Assembly (NCBI RefSeq): GCF_004801405.1
Contig: NZ_SSOB01000007.1
Location: 124,001 to 188,000, forward strand
Length of the DNA stretch: 64,000 nucleotides
From: Cohnella fermenti
GTDB taxonomy: Bacteria > Bacillota > Bacilli > Paenibacillales > Paenibacillaceae
Reading direction: 5' to 3'
Position numbers and translations under genes: made by a program. Shown one piece after another: positions 1 through 9,214 of this stretch (the stretch's first letter is position 1; each line of letters begins with the position of its first letter). Under the pieces are notes generated by a model. That model was not told the DNA's origin, ran no database searches, and saw nothing but the letters and a program-made list of their open reading frames with translations.

Positions 1-49
1 TACGGTGACGCTGGCTCCGAAGGAAGTCAAGATTCTGACCAAGTCCTGA
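1..49 (+). CDS. 3' end of an unidentified upstream gene
   Basis: The last 15 codons of a frame entering from outside the window (TVTLAPKEVKILTKS, then TGA at 47-49). The short beta-strand-like tail ending in a lysine-rich stretch resembles the C-terminal strand of glycoside hydrolase beta-sandwich domains. That would fit the amylolytic gene that follows, but the piece is too short to identify. A hairpin lies between it and the next gene. Confidence 0.4.
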   Translation, partial: TVTLAPKEVKILTKS

Positions 50-80
50 TTCCTTCACCGGCCCGCGGGGCTGGCTGGAA

Positions 81-116
81 GCCTGTCGACCGGAACCGCG
101 TTCCGGTTCGGCAGGC
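81..116 (+). terminator. Stem-loop between the partial gene and the GH57 gene
   Basis: GCCTGTCGACCGGAA (81-95) pairs with TTCCGGTTCGGCAGGC (101-116) with one bulge and one G-U pair, around a 5-nt loop. There is no U-tract after it, so it could be an intercistronic processing hairpin and not a full intrinsic terminator. No convincing promoter is visible between it and the next gene. Confidence 0.45.
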
Positions 117-148
117 CCTATCCCGCTATTGAGAGGAGTGCACCCCCC

Positions 149-3100
149 CTGAAGAAAAAGCTGCTATCCCTGTTAACGGCATTCTCGTTGATCGCATCGG
201 GCGCCGGCACGGCTTCGGCCGAAATCTCCGCAACCCACGTGTATCACAATCATATGCCAAACTTCTGGGCTTATTATGATACGTCCCAATATGCTTCGAC
301 AGCCGTAGGTTCGCCGATTCGGTACATGTATGACGGGCAGGTCATCGACCTGAAGAACAACCCGCCCGCCAACTATACGTACTTCAATCCGACGAACGGA
401 AGCGCGCTGCCGCATGACGACCTCGTCTCCTATTACACGCACAATGCCAAGACCGGCGCCTACCTGTACTGGCCGTGGCAGGTCGCGCAGTCGCTGAATC
501 AGTCGTACCCGTCGGCGCAGATGCAGGTAACGATGTCCGGCGCGTTGATCAACAATGTCAACAGCTTCATGACGACGAACAACGTCCCCGGCTACAACGA
601 CGTCAACTGGGGGTTGACGTGGAAGAATGCATACAACAGCCTCAAGACGCCGAACGGGAACCGCACGCTGGACTTGATCCACTTCAGCGGGCATCACTCG
701 ATGGGACCGCTGACGGGCAACGACTACTTGGAGAAGGATCTGATCTATCATAGCGCAACGCTGGCCCAATCGTATTTTCTCGGCGACTCTTACGTGTCCT
801 CGAAGGGATTTTTCCCAACGGAATTGGGCTTCTCCGAGCGGATCATTCCGGTTCTGAACAAGCTCGGCATCGAGTGGTCAGTGCTCGGGAACAACCATTA
901 CTCCCGCACGCTTACCGACTACCCGCTGCTGAACGACCCCGGAGCGGATACGATGGTATCGCCGCCGAACCGCGCGGACCTGCAGAATACAAGCTCGGTC
1001 GGCGGCTGGCTGGCGCAGCCGATGTTCAACGAGAAGCAGGTGGTGTACAACAAGTACCCGTTCGCTTCCACGCCTCACTGGGTGCGTTATGTCGATCCCG
1101 CCACCGGCGAGGAGAGCAAGGTCGTCGGCGTGCCGGTCGCGCAGGCGGAATCGTGGGAGGAAGGCTACCAAGGCTCGGTTCAGGCAACCGTGCTCAAGAA
1201 CTACGAGGGGCTCGTATCGCAGAAGCAGTTCTTCGTCATCGCGCACGACGGCGACAATTCCTCGGGCCGCGCAGGCTCGGAGGACACCTGGCGCAATGCC
1301 GCCAACGTCACGTATGCGGATTCCGGCGTCAAGGCGGAGGGCATCAGCGAATATCTGATCAACAACACGCCGGCGGCGAGCGATGTCGTTCACGTCCAGG
1401 ACGGCTCGTGGATCGATACGCGGGACTCCTCCTCGGACCCGACCTGGTATCACTGGCACGTGCCGTTCGGCATCTGGAAGGCCCAGTTCTCCGACTTCAA
1501 CAAGGCGACGGGCATGAATCTCTCTCCGAAGAAAAACCTGAGCGGCGTCGAAGACGGAATGACGGTATCGTTCGAGTACGGCTACAACTACCTGGAGCGC
1601 AACTTCGCGCTGCTGCAGGCGGCCGAGAACTACGCGAAGACGGCCGAGCAGATCTGGCTTGACGATCACCCGAATTATTGGCAGCCGACGACGAATCTGG
1701 ACAAGCAGGTCACGTATTCGGGCAATCAGTTGAACCCGTGGATGATCTCTTATCCGGTCAAGGGCGATGTCAACAACGATTACAAGGGAGGCGCGAACCC
1801 GGCGGAGCTTGGCTGGTACTTCCTGCTTCCGGCGATGGATTCGGGCTTCGGCTACTACGATGAGAACGTCGACGACAGCGTGAAGCCGACGCTCTCCTTC
1901 AACAACTCGCTGTACTTCACGAAGCCTTATGTGGCGCAGAATGCGTCCAAGGACAAGACCGGTCCTTCCGTATGGTGGCCGCAGCGCTATCCGTACAATC
2001 CGGGCAGCTCCAATGTGAGCAAGGCGGAAGGCTGGACGCTGCAATACTACGACAACACCTTCGGCATCTACACCTATGCTTACGATGTAAGCGGTCTGCA
2101 GGATATTAAAGTGAAGGTTCGCACCCACGCCGACAAGACCGCGAGCGCGACCGACAACACGTTCCGCGTCTACGAGCCGGCCGCCATGAAGGCGCAGGGC
2201 GTATCGAACATCGATCCGTCCAAGGTAAGCGACTGGACTTCCTATCCGATGACCAAGCGCGATCTTCAACAAGACATCAACGGCGTGTCCTGGCAGGCGG
2301 AGAGCACGAAGATGTTCAACGTCGTCAAGGCGCAAGAGATCGGCGATATGTACTACACGTACCTGAACAACTACCGCGATCAACTGGTCGACTATTATAT
2401 TGAAGCGGTCGACGGCGAAGGCAACGTCACCAAGTCCGATATCCAGACGGTCTACGTCGGCGCAGGCACTTATTCGAAGGATTCGACCGGCAAAATCGTG
2501 GAGGACGTGAACGGAACAATTCAGGGCACGCATCCGTTCCTCGTCGTCGACACCGAAGCGCCTTCCGTTCCGACGAATGTGCAAGCGGCAACCGTGACGG
2601 ACCGCTCGGTCGCTCTGACGTGGACGGCTGCGAGCGACAATGTCGGCGTAACGGCGTACGACGTCTATCGGGGAGGAACGCTGATCGGCACGACGGCATC
2701 GACATCATACACCGACTCGGGCTTGACGAGCTCTACCGGCTACAGCTACACGGTTAAGGCACGGGACAGCGCCGGCAATACCTCGGCGGCAAGCGATCCG
2801 CTCCTCGTGCAGACCCGGGAGCCGGATACGATCGCGCCATCGGCGCCGACCGATCTGACGGCAGGCGAACAGACAGCCTCGAGCATCACGCTGAGCTGGA
2901 CGGCCGCCACCGATAACTACGTCGTAGCGTCTTACGATGTTTATCGCAACGGAGCGAAGATCGGCAGCTCGGCGGCGACTTCCTATCAGGACAATAACCT
3001 GAGCCCGAATACGACATACACGTATTATGTCAAGGCTTTGGATGCTGCGGGCAATGCCTCCGAAGCGAGCGCCGAGGCATCGGCCAAGACGGCGAACGGC

Positions 3101-4846
3101 AACGTCGTGACGATCTACTACAAGCGCGGCTATTCCACGCCGTATATTCATTACCGCCCTATCGGCGGGACCTGGACGACGGCGCCGGGGGTCGCGATGC
3201 CGCAGTCGGAGGTGTCCGGCTACAACGTTATCTCGTTGAACGTGGGGGCTGCGGCCGGGGCCGAGGTCGACTTCAACAACGGAAGCGGCACATGGGACAA
3301 CAACGGCGGCAAGAACTACACGTTCCAGCAGGGCACGTGGACGTATGACAGCGGCACGATCACAGCGGGAGCGCCGGCCGGAGCAATCGTAGACACGACG
3401 GCTCCTTCGGCGCCGACGAACGTGACCGCGAGCGCGAAGACATCCGGCTCCGTCTCGTTGTCGTGGACCGCTTCCACCGACAACGTGGGCGTGACCGGCT
3501 ACGAGATTTACCGCGACGATGTCAAGGTGGGAACGTCGACAACAACGACGTATACGGACAGCGGCTTGTCCGCCTCCACCGAGTACCGGTATGCGGTCAA
3601 GGCTTACGATGCCGCGGGGAATGTGTCGGCGGCCAGCAGCACGCTGGTAGTGACGACGGACGTTCCGCCCGTCTCCAACACGGCGACGATCTACTACAAG
3701 CGCGGCTACGCCACGCCGTACATTCACTATGCGCCGACCGGCGGCACGTGGACGACATCGCCGGGCAAGGCGATGACGGCGTCGACGGACTATCCGGGCT
3801 ACAGCGCCATCACGGTGGACCTCGGCACGGCCACGAGTATGCAGGCGGTGTTCAACAACGGAAGCGGCACTTGGGACAACAACGGCGGCAAGAACTACAC
3901 GTTCCAGCAAGGCACGTGGACGTATGACGGCGGCACAATTACGGCCGGCACGCCGCCGGTCCCGGATACGACGCCGCCGAGCGCGCCGACCAATGTCGCG
4001 GCGGCCTCAATCTCCTCGTCCACGGCAACGGTATCGTGGTTGTCCTCGACCGACAACGTGGGTGTCACCGGGTATGTGATCTACCGCGACGGAACGAAGG
4101 TCGGCACCTCGACCGCAACGACGTATGCGGACAGCGGGCTGACGGCGAACACGACGTACAGCTATACGGTGAAGGCGACCGATGCGGCGGGCAACCTGTC
4201 CGACGCGAGCGCGGCCGCAACCGTCAAGACGCTTGAAGCGGTGACGAACAGCGCAACGATCTATTACAAGCGCGGCTATAGCACGCCGTACATCCACTAT
4301 GCGCCGACCGGCGGCACATGGACGACATCGCCGGGCAAGGCGATGACGGCGTCCGCGGACTACTCGGGCTACAGCGTCATCACGGTGGACCTGGGCACGG
4401 CGACGAGTATGCAGGCGGTGTTCAACAACGGAAGCGGCACGTGGGACAACAACGGCGGCCAGAATTATACGTTCCAGCAAGGCACGTGGACGTATGACGG
4501 CGGCACGATTACGGCGGGAACGCCGAGCGTGCAAGCCCAGAGCCTCACGATCAACCTCTCGGTTCCCGCAACGACGAGCTCCGGCGACACGCTCTACCTC
4601 TCCGGAACGTTCAACAACTGGGACCCGGCGGACAATGCCTACAAGCTTGCTCGCAACAGCGACGGCACCTACTCGATTACTTTTGCCCCCGAGGCGGGGA
4701 CGACCTTGCAATTCAAGTTCACGAGAGGCTCGTGGGCCTCGGTGGAGACGAATGCGAACGGCTCGGATATCTCGAACCGCTCGTATACGGTGCTATCGGG
4801 AACGCAGACATTGAATCTGACCGCTGCGAAGTGGAAGGACAAATAG
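149..4846 (+). CDS. Secreted GH57-type alpha-glucan hydrolase with FN3, CBM25 and CBM20-like modules
   Basis: Predicted exported starch or alpha-glucan hydrolase, 1565 aa. The frame opens with a typical signal peptide (KKKLLSLLTAFSLIAS...TASA) only if translation begins at CTG 149, 10 nt after the site GGAG; the first ordinary start, TTG 188, would remove the lysine-rich N-region. Residues ~15-780 are GH57-like: the HNHMP motif, a GFFPTELGF segment whose Glu225 suits the nucleophile, and AHDGDN (Asp367/369) suiting the acid. Then FN3, FN3, CBM25 (~984-1076), FN3, CBM25 (~1176-1268), FN3, CBM25 (~1365-1458) and a CBM20-like C-terminus with SGTFNNWDP. CBM25 and CBM20 bind raw starch. Known: GH57 contains amylases, amylopullulanases and glucanotransferases. 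Inferred: extracellular starch attack; exact specificity is open. pilB begins 19 nt downstream. Confidence 0.85.
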   Translation: MKKKLLSLLTAFSLIASGAGTASAEISATHVYHNHMPNFWAYYDTSQYASTAVGSPIRYMYDGQVIDLKNNPPANYTYFNPTNGSALPHDDLVSYYTHNAKTGAYLYWPWQVAQSLNQSYPSAQMQVTMSGALINNVNSFMTTNNVPGYNDVNWGLTWKNAYNSLKTPNGNRTLDLIHFSGHHSMGPLTGNDYLEKDLIYHSATLAQSYFLGDSYVSSKGFFPTELGFSERIIPVLNKLGIEWSVLGNNHYSRTLTDYPLLNDPGADTMVSPPNRADLQNTSSVGGWLAQPMFNEKQVVYNKYPFASTPHWVRYVDPATGEESKVVGVPVAQAESWEEGYQGSVQATVLKNYEGLVSQKQFFVIAHDGDNSSGRAGSEDTWRNAANVTYADSGVKAEGISEYLINNTPAASDVVHVQDGSWIDTRDSSSDPTWYHWHVPFGIWKAQFSDFNKATGMNLSPKKNLSGVEDGMTVSFEYGYNYLERNFALLQAAENYAKTAEQIWLDDHPNYWQPTTNLDKQVTYSGNQLNPWMISYPVKGDVNNDYKGGANPAELGWYFLLPAMDSGFGYYDENVDDSVKPTLSFNNSLYFTKPYVAQNASKDKTGPSVWWPQRYPYNPGSSNVSKAEGWTLQYYDNTFGIYTYAYDVSGLQDIKVKVRTHADKTASATDNTFRVYEPAAMKAQGVSNIDPSKVSDWTSYPMTKRDLQQDINGVSWQAESTKMFNVVKAQEIGDMYYTYLNNYRDQLVDYYIEAVDGEGNVTKSDIQTVYVGAGTYSKDSTGKIVEDVNGTIQGTHPFLVVDTEAPSVPTNVQAATVTDRSVALTWTAASDNVGVTAYDVYRGGTLIGTTASTSYTDSGLTSSTGYSYTVKARDSAGNTSAASDPLLVQTREPDTIAPSAPTDLTAGEQTASSITLSWTAATDNYVVASYDVYRNGAKIGSSAATSYQDNNLSPNTTYTYYVKALDAAGNASEASAEASAKTANGNVVTIYYKRGYSTPYIHYRPIGGTWTTAPGVAMPQSEVSGYNVISLNVGAAAGAEVDFNNGSGTWDNNGGKNYTFQQGTWTYDSGTITAGAPAGAIVDTTAPSAPTNVTASAKTSGSVSLSWTASTDNVGVTGYEIYRDDVKVGTSTTTTYTDSGLSASTEYRYAVKAYDAAGNVSAASSTLVVTTDVPPVSNTATIYYKRGYATPYIHYAPTGGTWTTSPGKAMTASTDYPGYSAITVDLGTATSMQAVFNNGSGTWDNNGGKNYTFQQGTWTYDGGTITAGTPPVPDTTPPSAPTNVAAASISSSTATVSWLSSTDNVGVTGYVIYRDGTKVGTSTATTYADSGLTANTTYSYTVKATDAAGNLSDASAAATVKTLEAVTNSATIYYKRGYSTPYIHYAPTGGTWTTSPGKAMTASADYSGYSVITVDLGTATSMQAVFNNGSGTWDNNGGQNYTFQQGTWTYDGGTITAGTPSVQAQSLTINLSVPATTSSGDTLYLSGTFNNWDPADNAYKLARNSDGTYSITFAPEAGTTLQFKFTRGSWASVETNANGSDISNRSYTVLSGTQTLNLTAAKWKDK
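3676..4530 (+). repeat. Duplicated FN3-CBM25 modules inside the GH57 gene
   Basis: The DNA at about 3676-3960 and 4243-4530 is nearly identical (for example TTCAACAACGGAAGCGGCAC occurs in both). A third, more diverged CBM25 copy lies at about 3100-3380. Near-identity at synonymous sites points to recent duplication or gene conversion of the starch-binding module together with its FN3 linker. Confidence 0.85.
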
Positions 4847-4865
4847 GCCGGAGGTGCACCATGCC

Positions 4866-6551
4866 ATGCTGACGCGCAAGAAACTCGGAGACCTGCTGAT
4901 CGAAGCCGGATTGATTACGGAGGAGCAACTGCATGCCGTTCTGGAGGAGCAACGGATGTCCAAGGGACGGCTCGGCGATCTGCTGATCTCGAAGAGCTAC
5001 GTCAGCGAGCAGCAGGTCATCGAGACGCTGGTGCGTCAGCTAGGCATTCCGTATGTGCCGGTTCATCAATTGCAGATCGATCCCCAAGTCATCGCGCTCA
5101 TTCCGCAGAAGCTTGCCGAACGGCAGAAGGTGCTGCCCCTGTCGAAGGAAGGCAACAAGCTCGTTGTGGCCATGAACAATCCGCTGGACTACTTCGCGAT
5201 CGACGAATTGCGAATGACCACCGGAATGCAGATTATGCCGGCCATTACGTCCAAGGAAGAGCTGGAGCGGGCCATCTCCCGATTCTACGGGTTCCAGGAA
5301 TCCGTCGAGCAGATCGCGAAGCGGCTGGAGCAGCACGAGCTCGACGATCCCGCCATGCTGCAGGACGATATCTATTCGCCCGTCATCAAGACGGTCAACC
5401 AGATTATCGAGCAAGCGATTCAGGCGGGCGCCAGCGACATTCACTTCGATCCGCAGGAGGACGGCTTGCGCATCCGTTACCGCGTGGACGGTCTGCTGCG
5501 CTCGGAGAAGAAGCTGCCGCTTCATATGCAGAGAGTCATCGCTGCACGCGTCAAGATTATGGCGCAGCTCGACATCGCCGAGCGTCGGCTTCCGCATGAC
5601 GGGCGCATGGAGCTGTCGGTGGACAACCGGAAGATCGACATCCGCATCTCGACCATGCCGACGATGTACGGGGAGAAGGTTGTGATGCGGATACTGGACT
5701 CGCAGAAGAGAAATCATCAACTGTCCGAGCTGGGCTTCACGGAGCATAATCTTCGGCAATTCGAGAACGGCATCAACAGCCCGTACGGCATGGTGCTGAT
5801 CGCCGGTCCGACGGGAAGCGGCAAGACAACGACGCTGTATTCCGCTCTGCAGCAGGTCAATTCCGAGGAAGCCAACATCGTGACGATCGAGGACCCGGTG
5901 GAGTATCAGCTTCTGGGCATCAATCAGGTGCAGGTCAACTCCGGCCCGGGGTTGACGTTCTCCATCGGGCTTCGCGCCTTGCTGCGGCAGGACCCGGACA
6001 TCGCGATGGTCGGCGAGATTCGGGATCTGGAGACGGCGGAGATCTCGGTGCGGGCGGCCATGACCGGCCATCTCGTGCTCAGCACGCTGCATGCCAACAA
6101 CGCCGTGAACGCCGTTACCCGGCTGATGGAGATGGGCGTCGAGCCGTTCCTGCTCTCGTCATCGCTGAACTGCGTCGTTGCGCAGCGCCTGGTCCGTTGC
6201 GTGTGTGTCAATTGCGCGCGGCAGGTGGAGCCGACGCCCGGGGAACGGCGGCTGTTCGAGGCGCGTGGCATTCGGGTCGACAAGCTCAGGCAAGGGGCCG
6301 GCTGCATGCAATGCTCCCAGACCGGATATCGGGGCCGGGTGGCGATTCACGAGGTGCTGCTGCTGGATGACCAACTGCGTTCGATGATTCTTCGGAGCAA
6401 GGGAGACTCCGAATACCGGGCATACGCCGAACGGCACGGGTTAATCCCGCTGCTGAAGGACGGACTGCTTAAGGCGGCTTCCGGGCTGACCACCTTGCGA
6501 GAGGTGCTCCGGGTGACCAGCATGGACAGCAGTCAGGCAATCGGATTCTGA
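4866..6551 (+). CDS. pilB: Type IV pilus extension ATPase PilB
   Basis: Hexameric cytoplasmic ATPase of the GspE/PilB secretion superfamily that powers pilin assembly; 561 aa. The N-terminal ~150 residues form a MshEN/GspE-N domain, which in relatives binds cyclic di-GMP. The motor core has Walker A GPTGSGKTTT, Walker B DPDIAMVGEIRD, His boxes, and a CVNC...CMQC zinc-binding cluster near the end (~430-475). I chose ATG 4866 because GGAGG at 4850-4854 lies 11 nt upstream; the in-frame GTG at 4854 overlaps that ribosome site. First gene of the pilus locus, followed by pilC. No pilT retraction ATPase is in the window. Confidence 0.93.
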   Translation: MLTRKKLGDLLIEAGLITEEQLHAVLEEQRMSKGRLGDLLISKSYVSEQQVIETLVRQLGIPYVPVHQLQIDPQVIALIPQKLAERQKVLPLSKEGNKLVVAMNNPLDYFAIDELRMTTGMQIMPAITSKEELERAISRFYGFQESVEQIAKRLEQHELDDPAMLQDDIYSPVIKTVNQIIEQAIQAGASDIHFDPQEDGLRIRYRVDGLLRSEKKLPLHMQRVIAARVKIMAQLDIAERRLPHDGRMELSVDNRKIDIRISTMPTMYGEKVVMRILDSQKRNHQLSELGFTEHNLRQFENGINSPYGMVLIAGPTGSGKTTTLYSALQQVNSEEANIVTIEDPVEYQLLGINQVQVNSGPGLTFSIGLRALLRQDPDIAMVGEIRDLETAEISVRAAMTGHLVLSTLHANNAVNAVTRLMEMGVEPFLLSSSLNCVVAQRLVRCVCVNCARQVEPTPGERRLFEARGIRVDKLRQGAGCMQCSQTGYRGRVAIHEVLLLDDQLRSMILRSKGDSEYRAYAERHGLIPLLKDGLLKAASGLTTLREVLRVTSMDSSQAIGF

Positions 6552-6592
6552 GGAAAATACAGCAGATGTCTGTTGGGCGGAGGGGTGGTGCA

Positions 6593-7804
6593 TTGCCGAC
6601 CTATAACTATGTTGCCGTAGATGCGCGGGGCGCGTATCGGAGAGGCTCCATCGAATCCCGGAACGAGAATTACGCCATCGACCAACTGCGCTCGAACGGC
6701 TTGCGAATCGTTCACCTGGCGGATCGTCAGGAGAGCGTGTGGAAGCGCGACCTTCCCTTCCTTGAGGCGAAGGTGAAGAAGCAGGAATTCACGCTGTTCT
6801 GTCGGCAGTTGGCGACCATGTATTCGGCCGGGGTAACTCTGGTCGACGCGATCGAGGCCATCTCCCGCCAGACGTCGAGCCAGCCGCTTCGCGCGGCGCT
6901 TGGCAAGATCATCGGGGACATGAGAGGAGGCTCCTCCTTCTCGGCGGCCGCCGCCGCACAGCCGAAGCTGTTCGGAGGCGTGTTCGTCCATATGATCGAA
7001 GCGGGGGAGATCAGCGGCCAGTTGGACGAGATGCTCCACCGGATCGCGATCATGTACGAGAAGGAGAACGCCACCAAGGGCAAGATCAAGTCGGCGATGA
7101 TCTATCCGGCCATTATGTCGATTGCGATTGTGGGCGTCATCGCGTTTATGATGGTTTTTGTTATTCCGACCTATGTCGAGAACTTCGCGGCAATGGATGT
7201 CGAGCTTCCGCTTCCGACCCGAATCGTGATGGCGATCAGCGACTTTATGCTGCGGTTCTGGTACTTGCTGCTGCTCGGGGCGGGCGGAATTGCAGTTGGA
7301 ATTTATCTGGCTGCCCGGACGCCGAACGGTCGGTATCGCATCGACGCCTGCAAGCTGCGAATTCCGATCTTCGGCACTCTGATTCATAAGCAGGCGATCG
7401 CCCGATTCGCCCGCACCTTCTCGTCGCTGCACGCGGCGGCCGTGCCTCTGCTGCAGGTGCTGTCCATCGTCGCCAAGGTCGTGAGCAACGAAGCGATCGG
7501 CCGCGTGCTTCAGGAGGCGAAGGAGAACGTGACGGGAGGACATTCGCTGGTCGAGCCGCTCCGCAGGAGCGGGAGGTTCCCGCCGATGGTGCTGGAGATG
7601 ATGCAGGTCGGCGAGAGCACGGGCACGCTGGAGAAGATGCTGAACAAGGTCGCCGATTACTATGAAGCCGATGTCGATACGATGGCGGATCGCCTCAAGT
7701 CGCTGATCGAGCCGCTGCTGATTGTCGTTATGACGGTCGCGGTCGGCACCATTGTTCTGGCGATCATTCTGCCAAGCTTCACATTGATGGGGAATATGGA
7801 ATAG
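6593..7804 (+). CDS. pilC: Type IV pilus inner-membrane platform protein PilC
   Basis: Polytopic membrane platform (GspF/PilC family) that couples the PilB motor to pilin insertion; 403 aa, normal for the family. Two T2SSF domains are visible (~65-190 and ~270-395), with membrane segments near 165-190, 215-240 and 370-395. Start is TTG 6593: GGAGGGG at 6579-6585 sits 7 nt upstream and the protein then begins MPTYNYVAVDARG, the classic PilC N-terminus. An ATG 27 nt earlier precedes the ribosome site and is unlikely. It lies 41 nt after pilB. Confidence 0.92.
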   Translation: MPTYNYVAVDARGAYRRGSIESRNENYAIDQLRSNGLRIVHLADRQESVWKRDLPFLEAKVKKQEFTLFCRQLATMYSAGVTLVDAIEAISRQTSSQPLRAALGKIIGDMRGGSSFSAAAAAQPKLFGGVFVHMIEAGEISGQLDEMLHRIAIMYEKENATKGKIKSAMIYPAIMSIAIVGVIAFMMVFVIPTYVENFAAMDVELPLPTRIVMAISDFMLRFWYLLLLGAGGIAVGIYLAARTPNGRYRIDACKLRIPIFGTLIHKQAIARFARTFSSLHAAAVPLLQVLSIVAKVVSNEAIGRVLQEAKENVTGGHSLVEPLRRSGRFPPMVLEMMQVGESTGTLEKMLNKVADYYEADVDTMADRLKSLIEPLLIVVMTVAVGTIVLAIILPSFTLMGNME

Positions 7805-7848
7805 GCGCTCCCGTACTCCATTTGGCAATTTGGCTGTCTCGTCGCATT

Positions 7849-7868
7849 GTTTGAACAAACGTTTGCAC
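7849..7868 (+). promoter_or_regulatory. Palindromic operator candidate upstream of the major pilin
   Basis: The sequence has three half-sites, GTTTG-AA-CAAAC-GTTTG (7849-7865), containing the perfect 10-bp palindrome CAAACGTTTG at 7856-7865, 49 nt before the pilin ATG. The 14-mer ACAAACGTTTGCAC (7855-7868) recurs exactly, on the other strand, before the minor pilin operon at 13960-13973. The central CG flanked by AA/TT resembles LacI/CcpA-type operators, but no such regulator is encoded here. Confidence 0.5.
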
Positions 7869-7913
7869 AAGCATGTGCACCAACTCTATATCACATTCTT
7901 AGGGGGAATTTGT

Positions 7914-8318
7914 ATGTGGCAAGCCACAATCAAGCTGTGGAAGAACCAGAGAGGGATGACGCTGATCGAGTTGATGGGCGTGGTCGTCATCATCGGCATT
8001 ATCGTGGCCATCGCCATTCCGCTGATCTCCAGCGCCGTCAGCAAGTCGAGAGACAAGGCCGACGAAGCGACGATTCAGACGGTCTATGAGGCTGTGCAGA
8101 GGTACATTATCGATAACGAGGCAACGTTCGGAGAGGACACTGACGGGGCATCCGTCAATGTATCCGACCTGGTGGCCAACGGTTATCTTCAGAAGGCGCC
8201 GGTGCTGCAGACCGGCGATAATGCCGGCGACGATATCCTGACTGTCGTGCTCGCATCGAGAGCTGACGCTGACGCCCCTTGGGTGCTGGCGGCTACTCCA
8301 TTCACTTATGCTCCTTAA
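7914..8318 (+). CDS. Major type IV prepilin
   Basis: Structural pilin, 134 aa before processing. It has the class III signal NQRG/MTLIE: cleavage after Gly, Met+1, Glu at +5, then a hydrophobic alpha1 helix (MGVVVIIGIIVAIAIPLISSA). The short C-terminal domain has no cysteines, as in ComGC-like Gram-positive pilins. Start ATG 7914 is preceded by AGGGGG at 7901-7906; upstream in-frame codons have no ribosome site. It is set off from pilC by 109 nt holding the palindrome above and is followed by a stem-loop, an arrangement suited to high and separately controlled expression. Confidence 0.9.
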   Translation: MWQATIKLWKNQRGMTLIELMGVVVIIGIIVAIAIPLISSAVSKSRDKADEATIQTVYEAVQRYIIDNEATFGEDTDGASVNVSDLVANGYLQKAPVLQTGDNAGDDILTVVLASRADADAPWVLAATPFTYAP

Positions 8319-8356
8319 GTGACTTGATCCGCACATCGTCCGATTTTCCCAATTCG

Positions 8357-8391
8357 GAGCAGAGGCAATTCCACCCGGGTTGTCTTTGCTC
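8357..8391 (+). terminator. Stem-loop between pilin and prepilin peptidase
   Basis: GAGCAGAGGCAA (8357-8368) pairs with TTGTCTTTGCTC (8380-8391), 12 bp with two G-U pairs and an 11-nt loop. There is no strong U-run. It probably attenuates transcription or protects the pilin message, separating abundant pilin mRNA from the assembly genes. Confidence 0.5.
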
Positions 8392-8415
8392 TCACTCTAA
8401 TCCGAGGGACATCTT

Positions 8416-9195
8416 ATGATCATTCCCGATAGTTCGCTGATACTCGCGGTTGGTATGCTGGGGCTTCTGATCGGCAGCTTCCTGAACGTCGTCGCGATTC
8501 GCGTGCCGGAGGGGTTATCGGTCGTATGGCCGGAATCCCGCTGCATGAATTGCGGCGCCTCGCTGCGGAAGCTGGATCTGGTGCCCGTGCTCAATTATTG
8601 CTGGCTGAGGGGCAGAGCCCGTTGCTGTGGCACTCGCATCTCGCCCAAGTATCCGATCTACGAGCTGGCGACGGCGCTGCTGTTCGGCCTGTACGCGTCG
8701 CAGATCGGCTGGCAGTCCGAGCTGGCGCCCGCGCTGCTGTTCATCTCCATCCTCGTCGTCATCGTGCAGACCGACTTGAGCCGGATGATTATTCCCGACA
8801 AGGTTCTCCTTGTCGGCGCCATTGTTATCGTTCCGATCCGGCTGTTCTGGAGCCATCCGCTCCCGCTGTGGAACTATGCGGCCGCCGGCGTCGGCATCTC
8901 CGCTCTCCTGTTCGCCATGGCCATCGTCAGCAACGGGGGCATCGGCGGGGGAGACATCAAGCTGTTCCTGTTGATCGGTCTGTTCCTGGGCATTGCGTCT
9001 TCCTTCATGACGCTGATTGTCGCCAGCATTCTCGGCTTCGCTTACGGACTTGCCGTGCGCATGGTCCGCAAGGATCGATCGATGAAGTACATCCCGTTCG
9101 GACCGTTTATCGCGCTGGCCGGGATATTCGCCTGTCTCTGGGGCGAACGCATGCTGATCTGGTATCGCGATGTTGTCGCTTGGGCTATGGCGTAA
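8416..9195 (+). CDS. pilD: Prepilin peptidase / N-methyltransferase (PilD/ComC type)
   Basis: Integral membrane aspartic protease (A24 family) that cleaves prepilin leaders after Gly and usually methylates the new N-terminus; 259 aa with about seven hydrophobic segments. The N-terminal cytoplasmic loop has the zinc tetrad CMNC...CWLRGRARCC (~43-75). The catalytic motifs are QTDLSRMIIPD (first Asp) and GIGGGDIKLF (GxGD, second Asp). The methylase-linked domain is present, so both activities are expected. ATG 8416 has GAGGGA 7 nt upstream. Its substrates are the pilin and the three pilin-like proteins of this locus. Confidence 0.92.
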   Translation: MIIPDSSLILAVGMLGLLIGSFLNVVAIRVPEGLSVVWPESRCMNCGASLRKLDLVPVLNYCWLRGRARCCGTRISPKYPIYELATALLFGLYASQIGWQSELAPALLFISILVVIVQTDLSRMIIPDKVLLVGAIVIVPIRLFWSHPLPLWNYAAAGVGISALLFAMAIVSNGGIGGGDIKLFLLIGLFLGIASSFMTLIVASILGFAYGLAVRMVRKDRSMKYIPFGPFIALAGIFACLWGERMLIWYRDVVAWAMA

Positions 9196-9214
9196 GAAGA
9201 AGGAGTGCAACCTA

